A stretch of DNA of 64,000 nt from Aurifilum marmelostoma. Its lineage: Eukaryota; Ascomycota; Sordariomycetes; Diaporthales; Cryphonectriaceae. The position numbers were made by a program, and so were the translations under genes. Shown in pieces: positions 11,343-23,516 of the stretch. The stretch is taken from positions 682,001 to 746,000 of the forward strand of contig JAMXSV010000017.1 in NCBI GenBank assembly GCA_027559495.1. Direction: 5' to 3'. The notes under the pieces are model-generated. The model was not told the DNA's origin. It saw nothing but the letters and a program-made list of their open reading frames with translations, and did no database searches. Each line of letters opens with the position of its first letter. The stretch's first letter is position 1.

Positions 11343-13329
11343 GGAGCATTGCGGAGGCGAACGATGAGGAAGACACCAGAGCAATTGCAAGGCGTTCAGG
11401 CTACAGCATACAAGTGTGTTTTGAAGTATTGAAATTACATTCGGAGGGGGATTCTTTGGCTCTACATTTCTCCTTTTCGAGAGGAGTCGGTCCAAGCGGG
11501 ACGGTAGCATCCAGCGACTCGTACATTGGTATTTGGGAAGATACCCAACAAAAAAAGAGTTTGGGGCCGAGACGCACATTTGCATATGATACCAGCGAAA
11601 GAGGGTGGAAAAGTGGGCACGACGAGCCAGGGGGGATTGCCAGCGTGGTCTGTCAAAACAGTGATGGAACGAATCAATACATACCCAAGAGCTTGTATAC
11701 CCCCAATGGATACAATACAATAATACTAGTACATCCAAGCTTTGCCAAAAGACATAACGACTAACATGTTTAGATGCCCGCTGTGTTGGTATTGGCTGCA
11801 TTTTAGTCGACAAGACAAGTGATGGTACGAAAGACGATGATTTTGAGAGTTACTTGTACAAGGCGACGATCTCTTGAGAAAGGCGAGAGCCCCGACCACC
11901 AAATCTTCATGGCAAATGCCGGCACGCCTCACCCTCGGTAGAAACCACACTCACAATAGAATGACGCGCATTATCAGCAGCAGGTTCTACCGCCATTTTG
12001 CCCCTAGGTGGTGGGCACCAGGGGTTGGACTTGCCCCACATGAGTAATAATGCCCCAACACCCCCAGCCCAGAATCTCTGAAGACTTTGGGTGAAACCTG
12101 ACCTCGAATGGCTGACACAGCGGGCCAGGACTTTAGGGCCTTGACCCCGAACTCCGAAGGCGTGGGCGGGCTTTAGTAGATTATACTTATACTTGCTCTC
12201 GTGGTAGTAGTGCGGGCTGTGTACCTGGCACAAAACACCGCGGGTGGCACCTCGAATAGACGGAGAGGGATCAACTTGAACGTCAGCCCGCCAGCAATCT
12301 GCGCTATGACCTGTTCTTCAAGTCATCCACCGCAGTGGTAACAGGGGTGGGAAGAAAAGAATCTGGACAGCTATCAATTTGTGATGTGAGGGAACTAGAG
12401 TTGTTCGAAAGATATGTGGAGAGAACAGTAGCATGAAGTGGCTTACGGCTTGGGTACAAATACATTTCTAATGCGCAGAGGTGCATTTCTAATAAATTGC
12501 GAACGAATGCGAATACGAGTTGCTGGTGAAAATGGACCGGGCCTGTACGGAGTTTTTCCAGTGTAAAGGTACTCTGGTACCTGGGGCAAGCTGAGCTCGA
12601 GAAGGTTCTCGGCATATTCGCACATGACATGTGGTTCAGCCCGTGCCTCCCGTCTTTTAGCTGGATGCGGGCGAGACAAGCGACAGACCCGTCGAGTAAA
12701 GTCTCGAGAGCTCATAGAGGGGCTTGTGTGCACGTTTTGTTGGGTCCAAGTGTTATCTGACACGTATAGCATGATCAATATGTCTGGGGATGATGAGAAC
12801 ATGCTTGCATCACCAACCTTCTTTCTGTCCTCCATACCTTACTCGTCCAGCTCTCAGCTTGGGCTGTTGTAGATACTAAATAAATTATAGTACGTGGTTA
12901 ACAGGTAATTAACACCGTAGATACTGCTGCAGTAGTCGGGTACAGGGCTTGGCATCTGCCGGATGAAGGGGGGCCTGGCGGTTCAAACCTTGTTTCTTAC
13001 GACATAGGCCAGCGAGCCGTTTCCCTTTTCCTTCCTCACATGCATCTCCACCAGATACACTCAGCCCTCGACGTACTTCCCCCCTCCCTTGGCCCTCCCA
13101 CACAACCCACGACAACTCAATACCTCAACATTTAGCCCCTGCAACCCCCTCCTCCTATTGAAGCCATCACCAAGGTTCAGGATCGACATATCGCCAACAC
13201 CCACCAGCAGCGGCGAGGACCACTTCTTAAAGCCGAACCACGGATTATCGAGCAAGAAACCGAGCCTTGTTGCTGATGAATTCAGACGCAGGGTAGGGCA
13301 GCGATCAACAGACGACTGCGGTAGAGAAG
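11343..13329. other. Intergenic region upstream of the Zn2Cys6 factor
   Basis: About 2 kb holding the 3' UTR of the deubiquitinase and the promoter and leader of the transcription factor gene. The segment 13030-13320 is CT/CA-rich and leader-like. No gene seen. The long minus-strand frame near 11079-11813 is a shadow of the deubiquitinase tail. Confidence 0.5.
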
Positions 13330-16022
13330 ATGGAACAAGCATACAAACGAACTAAATTAGACCACACAACACGAGAGATGGACGCGCCTCAGGCAGGGGC
13401 CCAGCCATCAAGGTCAGCGGCGACGACAGAATCACCCACCTCGGTGTCTGCGGCGCCCACACCCGCAGCGTCTACAGCGGCAGCGACCACTCCAGGCGTG
13501 CAGAGTACAGGCCCTCCGAGAAAGCCCCAGCGCATCCTCGCATGCGTCCTCTGCCAGCACCGCAAAATCAAGTGTGACCGGAGTTTCCCGTGCGCCAATT
13601 GCCTCAAGGTTGGTGTGGCCCCGTCCCACCTGGCGTGTCTGCGTCCCACCTGGCGTGTCTGACGCACACGCAGAGAGACAGAGAGGCAGACAGAGAGAGA
13701 GAGAGATGGAGGGGGTTCCCAGGGAGCGACGGTGTGAAGTGATCACGGTTGAGATAATGCGGACAGAGCTGATGATGAATGCCCCGTTTACAGGCAAATG
13801 TGACATGCACACCAAGTACACCAGCTCCTGCGCGGAAACGCCGGAGACCAAATCAGGATCTCCAGGAGCGTCTGGCCAGGTGCGAGGAGCTGTTGAAGGA
13901 GTACGCAACCGCAAAGCCGCCGTCTCCGCCACCAGCAAAGCCTCCCTCCCCCAAGCCCGACCACATACCGGAGCTAGAAGACCCTATCCAGAAATGGAAG
14001 CCGGCTGGCAAGCTCATCGAGGAGGACGGCGGCGTCCGCTTCATGGACTCGTACCTGCTGACGACTGTCTACGATGAAGTAAGCTACAAGCTCCTTCCCA
14101 GGCTGTCCGTTCCGCTCCTCCCTATTTATGCTGAATGGTCATCTGTCTGCAGTTGAAATCAATGCGGAAGATCGTCGACGAAGAGATCTCTTGCGACGAG
14201 TCTACCCCTCTTCCGATGGACGAAGTCTCCAACTCTCCCGATGACAACTCGGACTTCATCTTCGGCGCGGCCGAGCTGCCCTCTGCCAACCCCGAAGAAC
14301 TCGCCCCGAGCCCTACTCATATAGTCCGTCTTTGGCAGATATTCCTTGATCGGTGCAACCCCTTGACCAAGATCATCCACGTCCCGACGGTGCAGCCCTA
14401 CCTCTTGGAGGCAACAGGTACCTCGCCACGGCTACCCAAGAACGTGGAGGCGCTGCTCTTCTCAATCTACACCCTGGCCACCGTCTCGATGAGCAACGAG
14501 GAATGTCAAGAGATCCTCGGTATCTCACGAGATAAGGCACTGGCCAAGTTCAGCCAGGGCGTCCGTCTGACACTGACCCGTATGGGTTTCCTCAAGACCC
14601 ACGATCTCTTAACACTCCAGGCTCTAGTCATATATCTGGTAGGCTGACCACGTGGAATGCCCTGTTGCGAGACACAAGCACCCACATACTGATTCCTGGC
14701 TGACCCTTGTGCAGATCTCCCTGCAGGGACGATACAACCGTCATGCGTCCTGGATCTTGAACGGCGTTGTCATCCGTGTCGCCCAGAAGATGGGACTGCA
14801 TCGTGATGGCGAGCTCCTGGGTCTCAAGCCTTTCGAAACGGAAATGAGAAGACGGCTCTGGTGGCAGATCATCATGGTCGACGCCAAGTATGCCATGATG
14901 TCGGGTCTCAGCCACACACTCCTGCCCCGCGGCTGGGATACCAAGGAGCCAAAGAACATCAGCGACGATGATCTCTTGCCTTCTGCCACGGAGCCGATCG
15001 AGGACAAGGAAGGGCCGACTGATATGATCCTCGTCATTACCATCTTCAGGATTGCCAAGTACCTCATACATCTACCGGGCATCGAGACGATACTCCTGAT
15101 CAACGAGATGGCAGCCACGAGGGGGATCTCTCCGCCCAACAAGACCAAGGTTGCCGAGTACAGGGCGGTCGTCTTGCAGCTCCACGAGCAGCTGGACGAG
15201 ATGTACAGGCGGTTCTCCTCGCCCAGCGCCGGACCCATCCACGACCTGGCCCGTCACCTCAAGGAGCACCTCATGGGCAAACTCGCGACACTCACCAAGC
15301 CGCCGGCAGAATCATCGGACTGGGGCACCGAGGTCTTCGACCACACCAGTAACGCGTTCAAGCTCGCTGTCGACACGACGAGCTCGGCCATCGAGCAGTA
15401 CAAGACGGCAAGCTACCCGGGCTGGGACTGGTTCTCGCGACTGCATTTCCAGCTCGACATATTCGCGTACCTCGTGGGACAGCTCTCGTATCGCACGACG
15501 GGACGGCTCGTGGACAAGGCTTGGCAGGCAGTGGAGGACGTATACGAGTTCCACCCCGAGTTCTACGAGATCTCTCAGAAATTATACTACCAACTGGCAC
15601 ACTTCATCTTCAAGGCTTGGCGCAAGCGAGAGGAGGTACTCCGGGCGAGGCTGGGCCACCCACCCGAGACCCCGCGGTGCGTGCAGAAGCTGCGCACGAT
15701 GATGCCCGGGTCCGACGACTCAAGCACCAAGAGCGAGTCCGGAAGGACACCCGGCAGCGACTTGTTCAACTTTGTGGCGAACAGCGCCGCTGCAGGGGCT
15801 GCGCATGGCGGCCCGATGGACCTTAGCGCGGTCGAGATCCCACCGTTCGACGCCTACATGGGTAACTACTTTGATTTCAATGGGGCGCTGGACTTTGACA
15901 TCTGGGGCAATCCGCAGACCATGGTAGAGAACCACAACCAGGGTTCATCGCAGGTGAACCAGAACCTGCAGCTGCAAGATCTGGCACCCTACGGCATAAT
16001 GGGCCAGGGGACATGGAAATAA
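13330..16022 (+). CDS. Zn2Cys6 fungal transcription factor with fungal-specific TF domain
   Basis: Four exons (13330-13608, 13794-14078, 14153-14638, 14715-16022) encode 785 residues. The zinc cluster is C-x2-C-x6-C-x5-C-x2-C-x6-C at residues 72-98 (ACVLCQHRKIKCDRSFPC, then ANCLKANVTC). Its last loop is completed only by removal of intron 1, which confirms the splice. A basic linker and a short coiled-coil-like stretch (NQDLQERLARCEELLKEY) follow. The middle region carries the fungal-specific factor motif GRYNRHASWILNGVVIRVAQ, with MGLHRDGELLGLKPFETEMR and RLWWQI. The protein is predicted to be a nuclear DNA-binding regulator. Its target is unknown; the DHA2 transporter 2.2 kb downstream on the same strand is a possible one, by context only. 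Intron 1 (185 nt) contains an exact 20-bp tandem duplication and a GA-rich run. Confidence 0.92.
13622..13661 (+). repeat. Exact 20-bp tandem duplication in intron 1 of the Zn2Cys6 gene
   Basis: Two identical copies of CGTCCCACCTGGCGTGTCTG at 13622-13641 and 13642-13661, inside the intron that interrupts the zinc-cluster codons. A GA/CAGA-rich stretch follows (about 13673-13705). Confidence 0.97.
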
Positions 16023-18206
16023 TACGATATATGAATTTGGGTGTGGGGCCTGGCAAGTGGCTCACGGGGCTCTGACTATCGCTTGGCTTCTGTGCCTCTT
16101 TTGGGCGACCACTACCGATGGAGGAGGACATTCAACAAAATAGATCTGGTTTGGAATGCATGGGGTTTTCTTCTATTTCTAGGGCTCTATACAGACCAAG
16201 GTGTTCTGGGCAGAAGGAGACTGGCGCTTTCTAGCTATCGGACACGGGGCACGTTCACGACTCGCAAGGACAGCAATGGATTGAGTATCTGCGGGGAGAA
16301 GGGGACCAGACGCACATTTGCGCGGGTATGATGACGGTCAATGAAACACGCCACACTCTCACTCTCACTCCCACATTACAAAGCGCACGATTGTGAAGGC
16401 AGACTTTGGCTCGTGGCTGTCTCACGCTTTGTGCCTGCATCTTTGTGTGACGATATACACGCCATGCCGAATACTCCCTTGACTCGTATAAATACGGATC
16501 GACTAGGTGTCACACACAGGGATAGTGGATCGTGCTGAGATGTCGAGTCACTTTTGGTTGGGAGGTATTCGTGGCCCAAATAAACACGGCGAGAATATTG
16601 GTCCGCATTTCGTTCACCAGCCAGCCACCTAGTCAGTCAGCCCGGAAAGTTCCCTTTCTTTAGTGCCCCCTCCTTGTTTTTTCCTCTCTCTTGTTTGGGG
16701 GGGGGGGGCTTCTTTCGCACACACTTCAACTTATACATCATTTCCTTCAAAACAGTTCTGTTTGGTCGATGAAGGCCACTGTATGCGGCGTGGTAACCAC
16801 GGCGGCGGTAGTGAGCAGGCCGATCTCCTGTCCGAAAAAACAGAGGCCAGACAACACAGAAGCCCTCACGGGCCCGAGCTAAGCTTTTTTGCAAGCATCC
16901 GGCTAAGGAATAGCAGGGGTCGGGCCCGAGAATGTGAGAAGAGAGCGGGTCGTGGATGGTCTCGAGCCACTTTCCTGTTGGAGAAAGGAATTTTCTCCTC
17001 CTCGGACGAGTCCCCCTGAAAGACCGCATCGGGCTTTATCATGTCGGGATGTCCGAACTAGAGAAGCAAGCCGCCCCCTTAGGGGTATGGCCAGCTTTGC
17101 TGTATGTGCGCCCGTTCTTGGTTACCTCCGAATCCCGGTCCAAGAGGAAAAGCGTAAGCAACCACCATACAAAGAGAAGGATCAGTGTATGACGGTACTC
17201 GCCCGCCGCAGGCGCCCCACCCCCCCCCGGGTCTCCTTCCTTCAGAGAGATAATACAGCCAGCGATGATTATGTTGGGCAGAATTGAATCGCTGTAGTTG
17301 TATTCTTCATCCTTGTCACGACATGTAAGCCACCTGCAGATGAGCCATGCGGCATAGTATTACATTGCCCGATTTTCTGCCGAAGAGGATTTTCAAGGTG
17401 CTCTCTCTGCAGCCCGGTCACTTACGCAGGCAGCTTCGCATTCAGTTTGCAGCCTAGCAGGATGGATGCATGGATGGATGGATAGTGGGAATGCTAATTG
17501 AAAAAGGAAGAAAAAGGAAAAACGGGGGGGGGGGGGGCCGCCGGCCCAGTCGTGGGATGTGTGGGTTTAGGCGGCTCTAGTACGCTGGAAAGAGCTGGCG
17601 AGGCTTGAACATAGCTTATTATTCAATTTTAGGATTGAGCTACTAACTGACTTAATAGCTACTTAGTGACGCATATAATACACTACACAAGCACAATACA
17701 GCAGCAAATCGCGGACCGCGTTTGCTTGTCCGAGGCCGAACTGATTTGTCCGACAAATTCCATCACCACTATTTCCCGCCAACTCATATTCTTTTCTTCT
17801 TTATTCGCCCCGTGTTTCGGTGTGTCAGCCATGGATAGTCTAAATTCCGCGTCGTCAGAAAAAGGAGGGGGAAAAAAAAAGTTGTTGAAGGGGGAAGTTC
17901 ATTCATATATCATCGGTCGTTGTCGTCATTGTCTCGATCAATCTCGCCTCTTTTTTGCTCTCCTTCCCTGACCATACTCTTTTGACTGATATATCTTGAC
18001 AACCCTGTTTTCGCATCAAGCGGTGGATCAGTCAACACTCCACTGCCATTTATCAAAGAAAAAGAAAAAGAAAGGAAGAATACAAGGGTGCCACATCCAG
18101 TGTATCTACACCATCACAACCCTGAAAGGGCCCATAACAGAGGATCAGCAGCAACAACAACAACAACAAGAACATCAACAACAACACCACCACCGAAATC
18201 AACAAC
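16023..18206. other. Intergenic region and leader of the MFS gene
   Basis: A 2.2-kb stretch between the regulator and the transporter, both plus strand. It contains G runs of 12 (16697-16708) and 14 (17524-17537), a short GGAT repeat near 17461-17484, and a CAA-rich leader directly before the transporter start. No gene is supportable. Confidence 0.5.
18146..18206 (+). promoter_or_regulatory. CAA-rich 5' leader immediately upstream of the MFS start codon
   Basis: About 60 bases consisting largely of CAG/CAA/CAC triplets run straight into ACATG at 18207. Such leaders are unstructured and lack G; in fungi they often occur just before start codons and favour scanning. A translational effect here is inference. 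Confidence 0.45.
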
Positions 18207-20165
18207 ATGTCGTTCCTGAAACGGGCAAAGAAGCCCGACCAGACGGTCAACCCGCCTCTCGACGGCTCACAGGAGACTGCGCCTTTTCCTGAGGCACAAC
18301 CCACGGCCACCAATGCCTCTCAACAACAGAACCGTATCGAGCTGGCGCGCACGCGCACAGAGGATATCGTGTATCCTCACGGCCTGAAGCTTGCCCTGAT
18401 CATGATATCGACCTTTACGAGCATGTTCCTGGTGGCACTGGTATGTACTGGCTCTGCTCCTTCTCCTCCACCACCTCCCACCTCCTGATGAATTATCACA
18501 CTGACCATCATTATCCCCAATTGTTAGGATCGTCTTATTATCACAACGGCCATTCCCAAGATCACGGACGAGTTCCACAGCCAGACGGACATTGGCTGGT
18601 ATGGCTCGGCCTACATGCTGACCAACTGCGCCTTCCAGCTCTCCTTTGGCAAGCTGTACACCTTCTACTCGGTCAAGACGTGCTTCCTCTCCGCCATCGC
18701 CCTCTTCGAGATTGGGTCCGCCATTTGCGGCGCCGCCCCGAGCTCCACCGCCTTCATCGTGGGCCGTGCCATCGCGGGTGTCGGCTCAGCTGGCATCATG
18801 AGCGGTACCATCACTGTCATCGTCTACGCCCTGCCCCTGCACAGACGGCCCATCTTCCAGGGTCTCTTTGGCGCCGTCTTTGGTCTCGCCTCGGTCGTCG
18901 GCCCCCTGCTGGGCGGTGCCTTCACCAGCGATGTCTCGTGGCGCTGGTGCTTCTACATCAACCTGCCCTTTGGCGGCGTGGCCATGGCCTTCATCTTCTG
19001 GCTGCTCCAGGTTCCCGACCGCGACACCCAGAACCTCCCGACCAAGGAGAAGCTCGGACAGCTTGACTTCCTGGGCATCTTCTTCCTCCTCCCCGGTGTC
19101 GTCTGCCTGTTGCTCGCCCTGCAGTGGGGCGGCACCACATACGCCTGGCACAACGGCCGCATCATCGCGCTGCTGGTCCTGGCGGGCGTGCTGCTGATCG
19201 CCTTCGTCGCTGTACAGATCCTGCGTCCTGACACGGCCACCATCCCGCCCAGGATCTTTTACCAGAGGAGCATCATGGCCGGCTTCTGGGTCACCTTCTG
19301 CATTGGCGCCTCCATGATGATCATCGTCTACTACCTGCCCATCTGGTTCCAGGCCATCGAGGGCGTTTCTGCCGTCAACTCGGGCATCCGCCTGCTGCCC
19401 CTCGTGTTGAGCATGGTCCTGGCCAGCATCACCTCGGGCTTCTTGGTCGCCCGTATCGGCTACTACACCCCCTTCCTCATCGTCGGCACCTGTATCATGT
19501 GTGTAGGCGCGGGCCTACTCACCACGCTACATGTTGACACCCCGGAGGGCAAGTGGATCGGCTTCCAGATTATCTACGGCTTCGGCCTAGGCTCGTCCTT
19601 CCAGGCCCCAAATCTGGCTGCCCAGACCGTCCTGCCCACGCGCGACGTCCCCGTCGGCACCTCGCTGATCATCTTCAGCCAGCTGCTGGGCGGCGCCATC
19701 TTCATCTCAATCGGCAACAACGTCGTCGACAACGAGCTGATCAAGAGGCTGGCGGGCATTCCGGGTGTCAATCCGGAGCTCGTCCTCGCCGCCGGCGCCA
19801 CAGAGTTCCTCAACGTCATCCCCGCCTCTGCCAAGGCTGCTGTCCTCGGGGCCTACAACTCGAGCCTGCGCGTCGCCTTTGTCGTCGGCGTCGCCATGGC
19901 GTGCCTGGTCATTATCGGCGCCCTAGCACTCGAGTGGAGGAGTACCAAGAGCAAGCAGCCCGGACGCAATAAGACGGCTGATGCTGATGCTGGTACTGCC
20001 GAGAAGGGTGACATTGCTGGTACCGCGACGGAGAGCGGCAAAGAGGAGGTGGCGGATGAGGATGAGGAGGATGGTGCTACTACTACTGATGATGCTGCGG
20101 CGGTCACTGAGCCGGGTCACTCGCGGACAAGCAGGGATGCGAATGGTGAGAAGGTTGGCGCATGA
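18207..20165 (+). CDS. MFS transporter, DHA2 (14-TM drug:H+ antiporter) family
   Basis: Two exons (18207-18440, 18528-20165; intron 18441-18527, GTATGT donor) encode 623 residues. The junction restores FLVALDRLIITTAIPKITDE, the DHA2 motif D1 in helix 1. Further signatures are GSAYMLTNCAFQLSFGKLY, the antiporter motif C region (GLASVVGPLLGGAFTSDVSW, then RWCFYINLP) and PDRDTQNL. Fourteen hydrophobic segments can be drawn. The C-terminal 80 residues are acidic and polar, and cytoplasmic. Relatives include export pumps for fungal toxins, azoles and other small molecules, but the substrate cannot be read from sequence. No biosynthetic backbone gene (PKS, NRPS, terpene synthase) lies in the window, so a secondary-metabolite cluster is not supported here. 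Confidence 0.93.
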
Positions 20166-22438
20166 ACGGAGAAATGAAGAATTTTGGTGTGATAGGATGA
20201 GTTTGTTGAAACTGTTTTGTTTGCTGTTGTGACGATACCCACAAGGAGGAACGGGCTGTGCCATTACTTTGTCTTTAGACTGCATGGGAGAGGACGGACG
20301 AGCACTGAGGATACAGGCAACACAAAAAGGAGATGGTTTTTTTTGGGGGGGGGGGGGGGTGGGGGGTGGTTGTGATTAATACTGGAAGTTGCATTTTCAT
20401 CGGCGGCGTACGGGGGTTTGGGATACACGGATTGATAGATCCTAGAAGCCCATGAGAAATCTCTACACTCGAAACAAAGCCACAACTCGGCTTGATTTAA
20501 TACTATTAAGAAAAAGACTGCTGCTCGGCAACGATCTCTTGGAATGGTCACGATTCGTTTGATTTTGACAAGCTGGAGTGTTCATACAATGAAACCATGG
20601 AGACATATTTGTATTTATTCAACAAGTAATTAAATTGACAGAGAATGCTGTCCCTCTCCATCGTATGGCACAGGTTTGAACCCACTTACTTACATTTACC
20701 TCAACCTCGTTCCAATCCACGAGTCTTTCTTGATTAGACCTGGGAGTAGGGGGGGCGTGGGCAACTTGAGCCTCTCGAAAGTGTTCCGGATGTCAATGCG
20801 GTGAGGGAGGGAGGCGTGATACTGGGCTGAGGACAAGTTGAACAAGGAACCCAGGCAGACGAGCAAGTATCTGAAGAACGATTCCGCACTGCAGGTAGAC
20901 TCCGCCTAGATTATGTTTCAATAACTCGTCGCAGTAGGTACAGGATTACCAAAAGAGTATTTGGAAGATAATAGTACAAGAAATCCTTTTTTTTTTATAG
21001 AAAAAAAACAAACTTTATCTTGTGAAAACACAGGGAAGACGATGTCTGTACAACAACTGTGTCAACCACGTTACAGAAACTAGACGACGGGTCGAGAGAG
21101 GGTGTGGTCCCAGTACCAAAGTATGAGCAATAATTTATACATATTATATATATGTACAAATTACGGGGCCTTCTCCAGTGGGCTGCCGCTGAAGGGACGG
21201 CCCGCAGCCCCTCCTATAAGTAAATCCATCTATACAGTATATATATACGCATTAAAGCGGTACGGACCCAAGAGTGACCTGCCCAGAGCAACCCCCTGAG
21301 AGCTGGTCACTACCAACTATACCACAACCATAGTACATGTATGACCATAATAACCGGACCGATCTGCTCTCACAATCAAAATCACCCAACAGAAGAGCAA
21401 AGGACAGTTTTACTGACATTATTGCCAGTGAGGGGGGGGGAGCGGGTGTCTAGACTCGAATCATCCCCGTCGACACTACTGCAGCTCTCGGTCCACTCAA
21501 GTTTCCGAGTATGAAGCAATCATACGACGGCGGCCCACTGGCCACTCGCTCACTCTTGGGTCAAGTTGGATCTCACATGTGTTCTTGGCGATCTCAATGA
21601 AGTGTCACCCACTTAATTTGCTACACGAATCAGTCTGGGAAGACTGTGGGCCGGCCGTTTCCGCCACAAAGCTTCTACTGTGAGATGAGGTGCAAAGACA
21701 GCGGTTAGTAAGAAGCCTTAACTTCCTGGATTACACAGGCTCCTGAACAAGTCTTAGATGAGAAATGGCAGGGTATGTCATCAAAAGGACATGTCAAGAT
21801 GATAAGAAGTCACCGCATTTGGTATCTGGGGTTCGAATCGCGCACTTTCATAGGCTATGAGCTGACATGCCTCCTATTGCCAAGGGCGGCAAGAGTTCTG
21901 ATGACTCTCGCCCTGGCATCCGCACACTGTTATTGAGCGTCCACCATCCTTTTTACCTGCGTTGGTGGAGAAATCCTCTCCTCCACCCTCGCAGAAGTCT
22001 CGAAAATCACTGATAATCCATCGCAACCTGATTTTCCAGCATGATGGAGGAATATGAGCATTCGGATGCTCAGTCAACTCCAAAGAAAATCAAGACAGGC
22101 CTTTTGTGTATCATTCATGGCCACAAGCGGCAACGGGACCAAAATGGTCCAGGTATCTTGCAGTCCAACGCGTCCAACGGAATACTCCAACAGGCGGGGC
22201 ATTGCCCAAGGCCGGACAAAGGAAAAAGAAAGGGAAAAAAAAAAAATCAGAAAAGAAAGGGAAAAAATAGGTAAAAAGTAAAAGAAAAAAAAAAGCAACG
22301 CAAGATAGGTGCCTCCATCAGGTGAGCCCGAAGCTGTCTAGGCATGTGGTAGTGGTGAGGTGACAGTGAAAGCACTGCAACCGAGAGGGTTTTGCCAGCT
22401 CCAGTCGTGGCGGGCTCCGAACGTCCTCAGAGACCTCC
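20166..22438. other. AT-rich convergent intergenic region
   Basis: Lies between the transporter (plus) and the unknown nuclear-type gene (minus), 2.3 kb. It holds a G run of 15 at 20345-20359, AT-rich partly palindromic stretches near 21136-21157 and 21230-21250, a perfect 7-bp stem with TCGG loop around 22055-22072, and A-rich runs at 22206-22298. A T-loop-like GGTTCGAATC near 21829 does not fold into a tRNA. Confidence 0.5.
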
Positions 22439-23516
22439 TCAGCACTCATCAGTGTACTCCTCGTTGAGGTAGGGCTTTCCGGACGGCCCTGAGATGTATG
22501 TACTGAAGAGGTCCGGCGAGTCGTGGTCTGAAGTCTTCACAGTGTCGTTGCTGTAAGCAGTCGAAGCCTGGGTGGCAGGCTTGCTGGCAAGGAAAGAGGG
22601 GCGAGCATCGACAGCGGACAAGATCCGAAGGTCATCCTCATCATCACTAGTGATGGTCTGAACAGAATCAAGAGCAGGCGTCTCGCTGGGGTCGACGATG
22701 CCCATGGCACGCTCATGAGCATCCATCATCTCCTGGTTGATCCTGATGCCATTCTTGGTCGGCGTCATCTCGACGGGAGACAACTCGTCAGAGTCATCGT
22801 CGGCCACCTTAACAGCGCTCCCTTTCTGCTTCTTGTTTGTAGACGTCTTGCCGGTGGAAGGGGCGGCCCTCTTACGGGAGCCACCGGTGCGTGGAGTTTT
22901 AGGAGCAGACGAAGAAGGCGTGGACGGCACAGCGCCGCCGGTAGCGCCCTTGCCCTGTCTCAGGTTCTCAGCATCTCTCTTGATGGCCCGGAACTGGAAC
23001 TGGAGCCCGTCGGGGGTCGATTCTCCAAAGTATTTGTGGATCTCTGGTGTTCATGAACAGAAAGGTTAGCTTACCATTTTGTGATCGTACTTGGCTGCGT
23101 CCTCGCCGCGGCGGACCAGGCCCTGGATCTCTTTGGCATTCTTCTTGATCGGGCGGAAGAAATGCTCGAGGCCGGACTCGGACCAGTCAGAGCCGAAATG
23201 CTTAGCCAATTCTGATCAAGTCAGAACCAGCCTCGATCAACTAGATACAGCTTTGGGGCGTGGGCGTGGGCGTATGTGCTGTGGTCTATGAAGAGTGGGG
23301 TGAGGGAAGGGTGTTGGGTGATGGTGGTGGTAAAAGGTAACGTGAAAGGAAGGCCAGAAGGTGCAGACGCGAAGGGATCCAGGACAGCCAGGAAAACCAC
23401 CAATGGTTCCCAAGTTTTGACTTACCCTTGTAATTGAGCTTGAGCTCGGGATGAGCTGCGATGACAGCAGTGAGCAGACGCAGCTGGCCCTCGTACGTAC
23501 GGAAGTTGGCGACCAT
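22439..23516 (-). CDS. Uncharacterised fungal protein with two related N-terminal modules
   Basis: The proposed minus-strand model has exons 23516-23426, 23211-23075 and 23041-22439, 276 residues. It starts MVANFRTYEGQLRLLTAVIA. Residues about 31-77 (ELAKHFGSDWSESGLEHFFR, then PIKKNAKEIQGLV) and about 78-110 (IHKYFGESTPDGLQFQFRAI, then KRDAENLR) look like two copies of the same short helical module. A basic Ser/Thr/Pro-rich tail with KRAAP and NKKQK clusters, compatible with nuclear localisation, and an acidic C terminus follow. Similar fungal proteins exist, sometimes loosely called Myb-like, but I do not recognise a function. Intron 1 (214 nt) is sound. Intron 2 as drawn is only 33 nt (GTAAGC...CAGAG) and is uncertain; a downstream acceptor giving about 75 nt would delete the second module. 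Confidence 0.65.

Noticed and set aside
11079..11813. 244-codon minus-strand open frame with hydrophobic Val/Leu runs
   Set aside because: Antisense of the His/Lys-rich tail of the deubiquitinase; hydrophobicity is a by-product of the complementary strand.
13330..20165. Secondary-metabolite gene cluster
   Set aside because: Only a regulator and a transporter are present; no backbone or tailoring enzyme lies within the window.
21829..21845. Possible tRNA (B-box-like GGTTCGAATC)
   Set aside because: The bases around the loop do not form a T stem and no D arm or acceptor pairing is found upstream.
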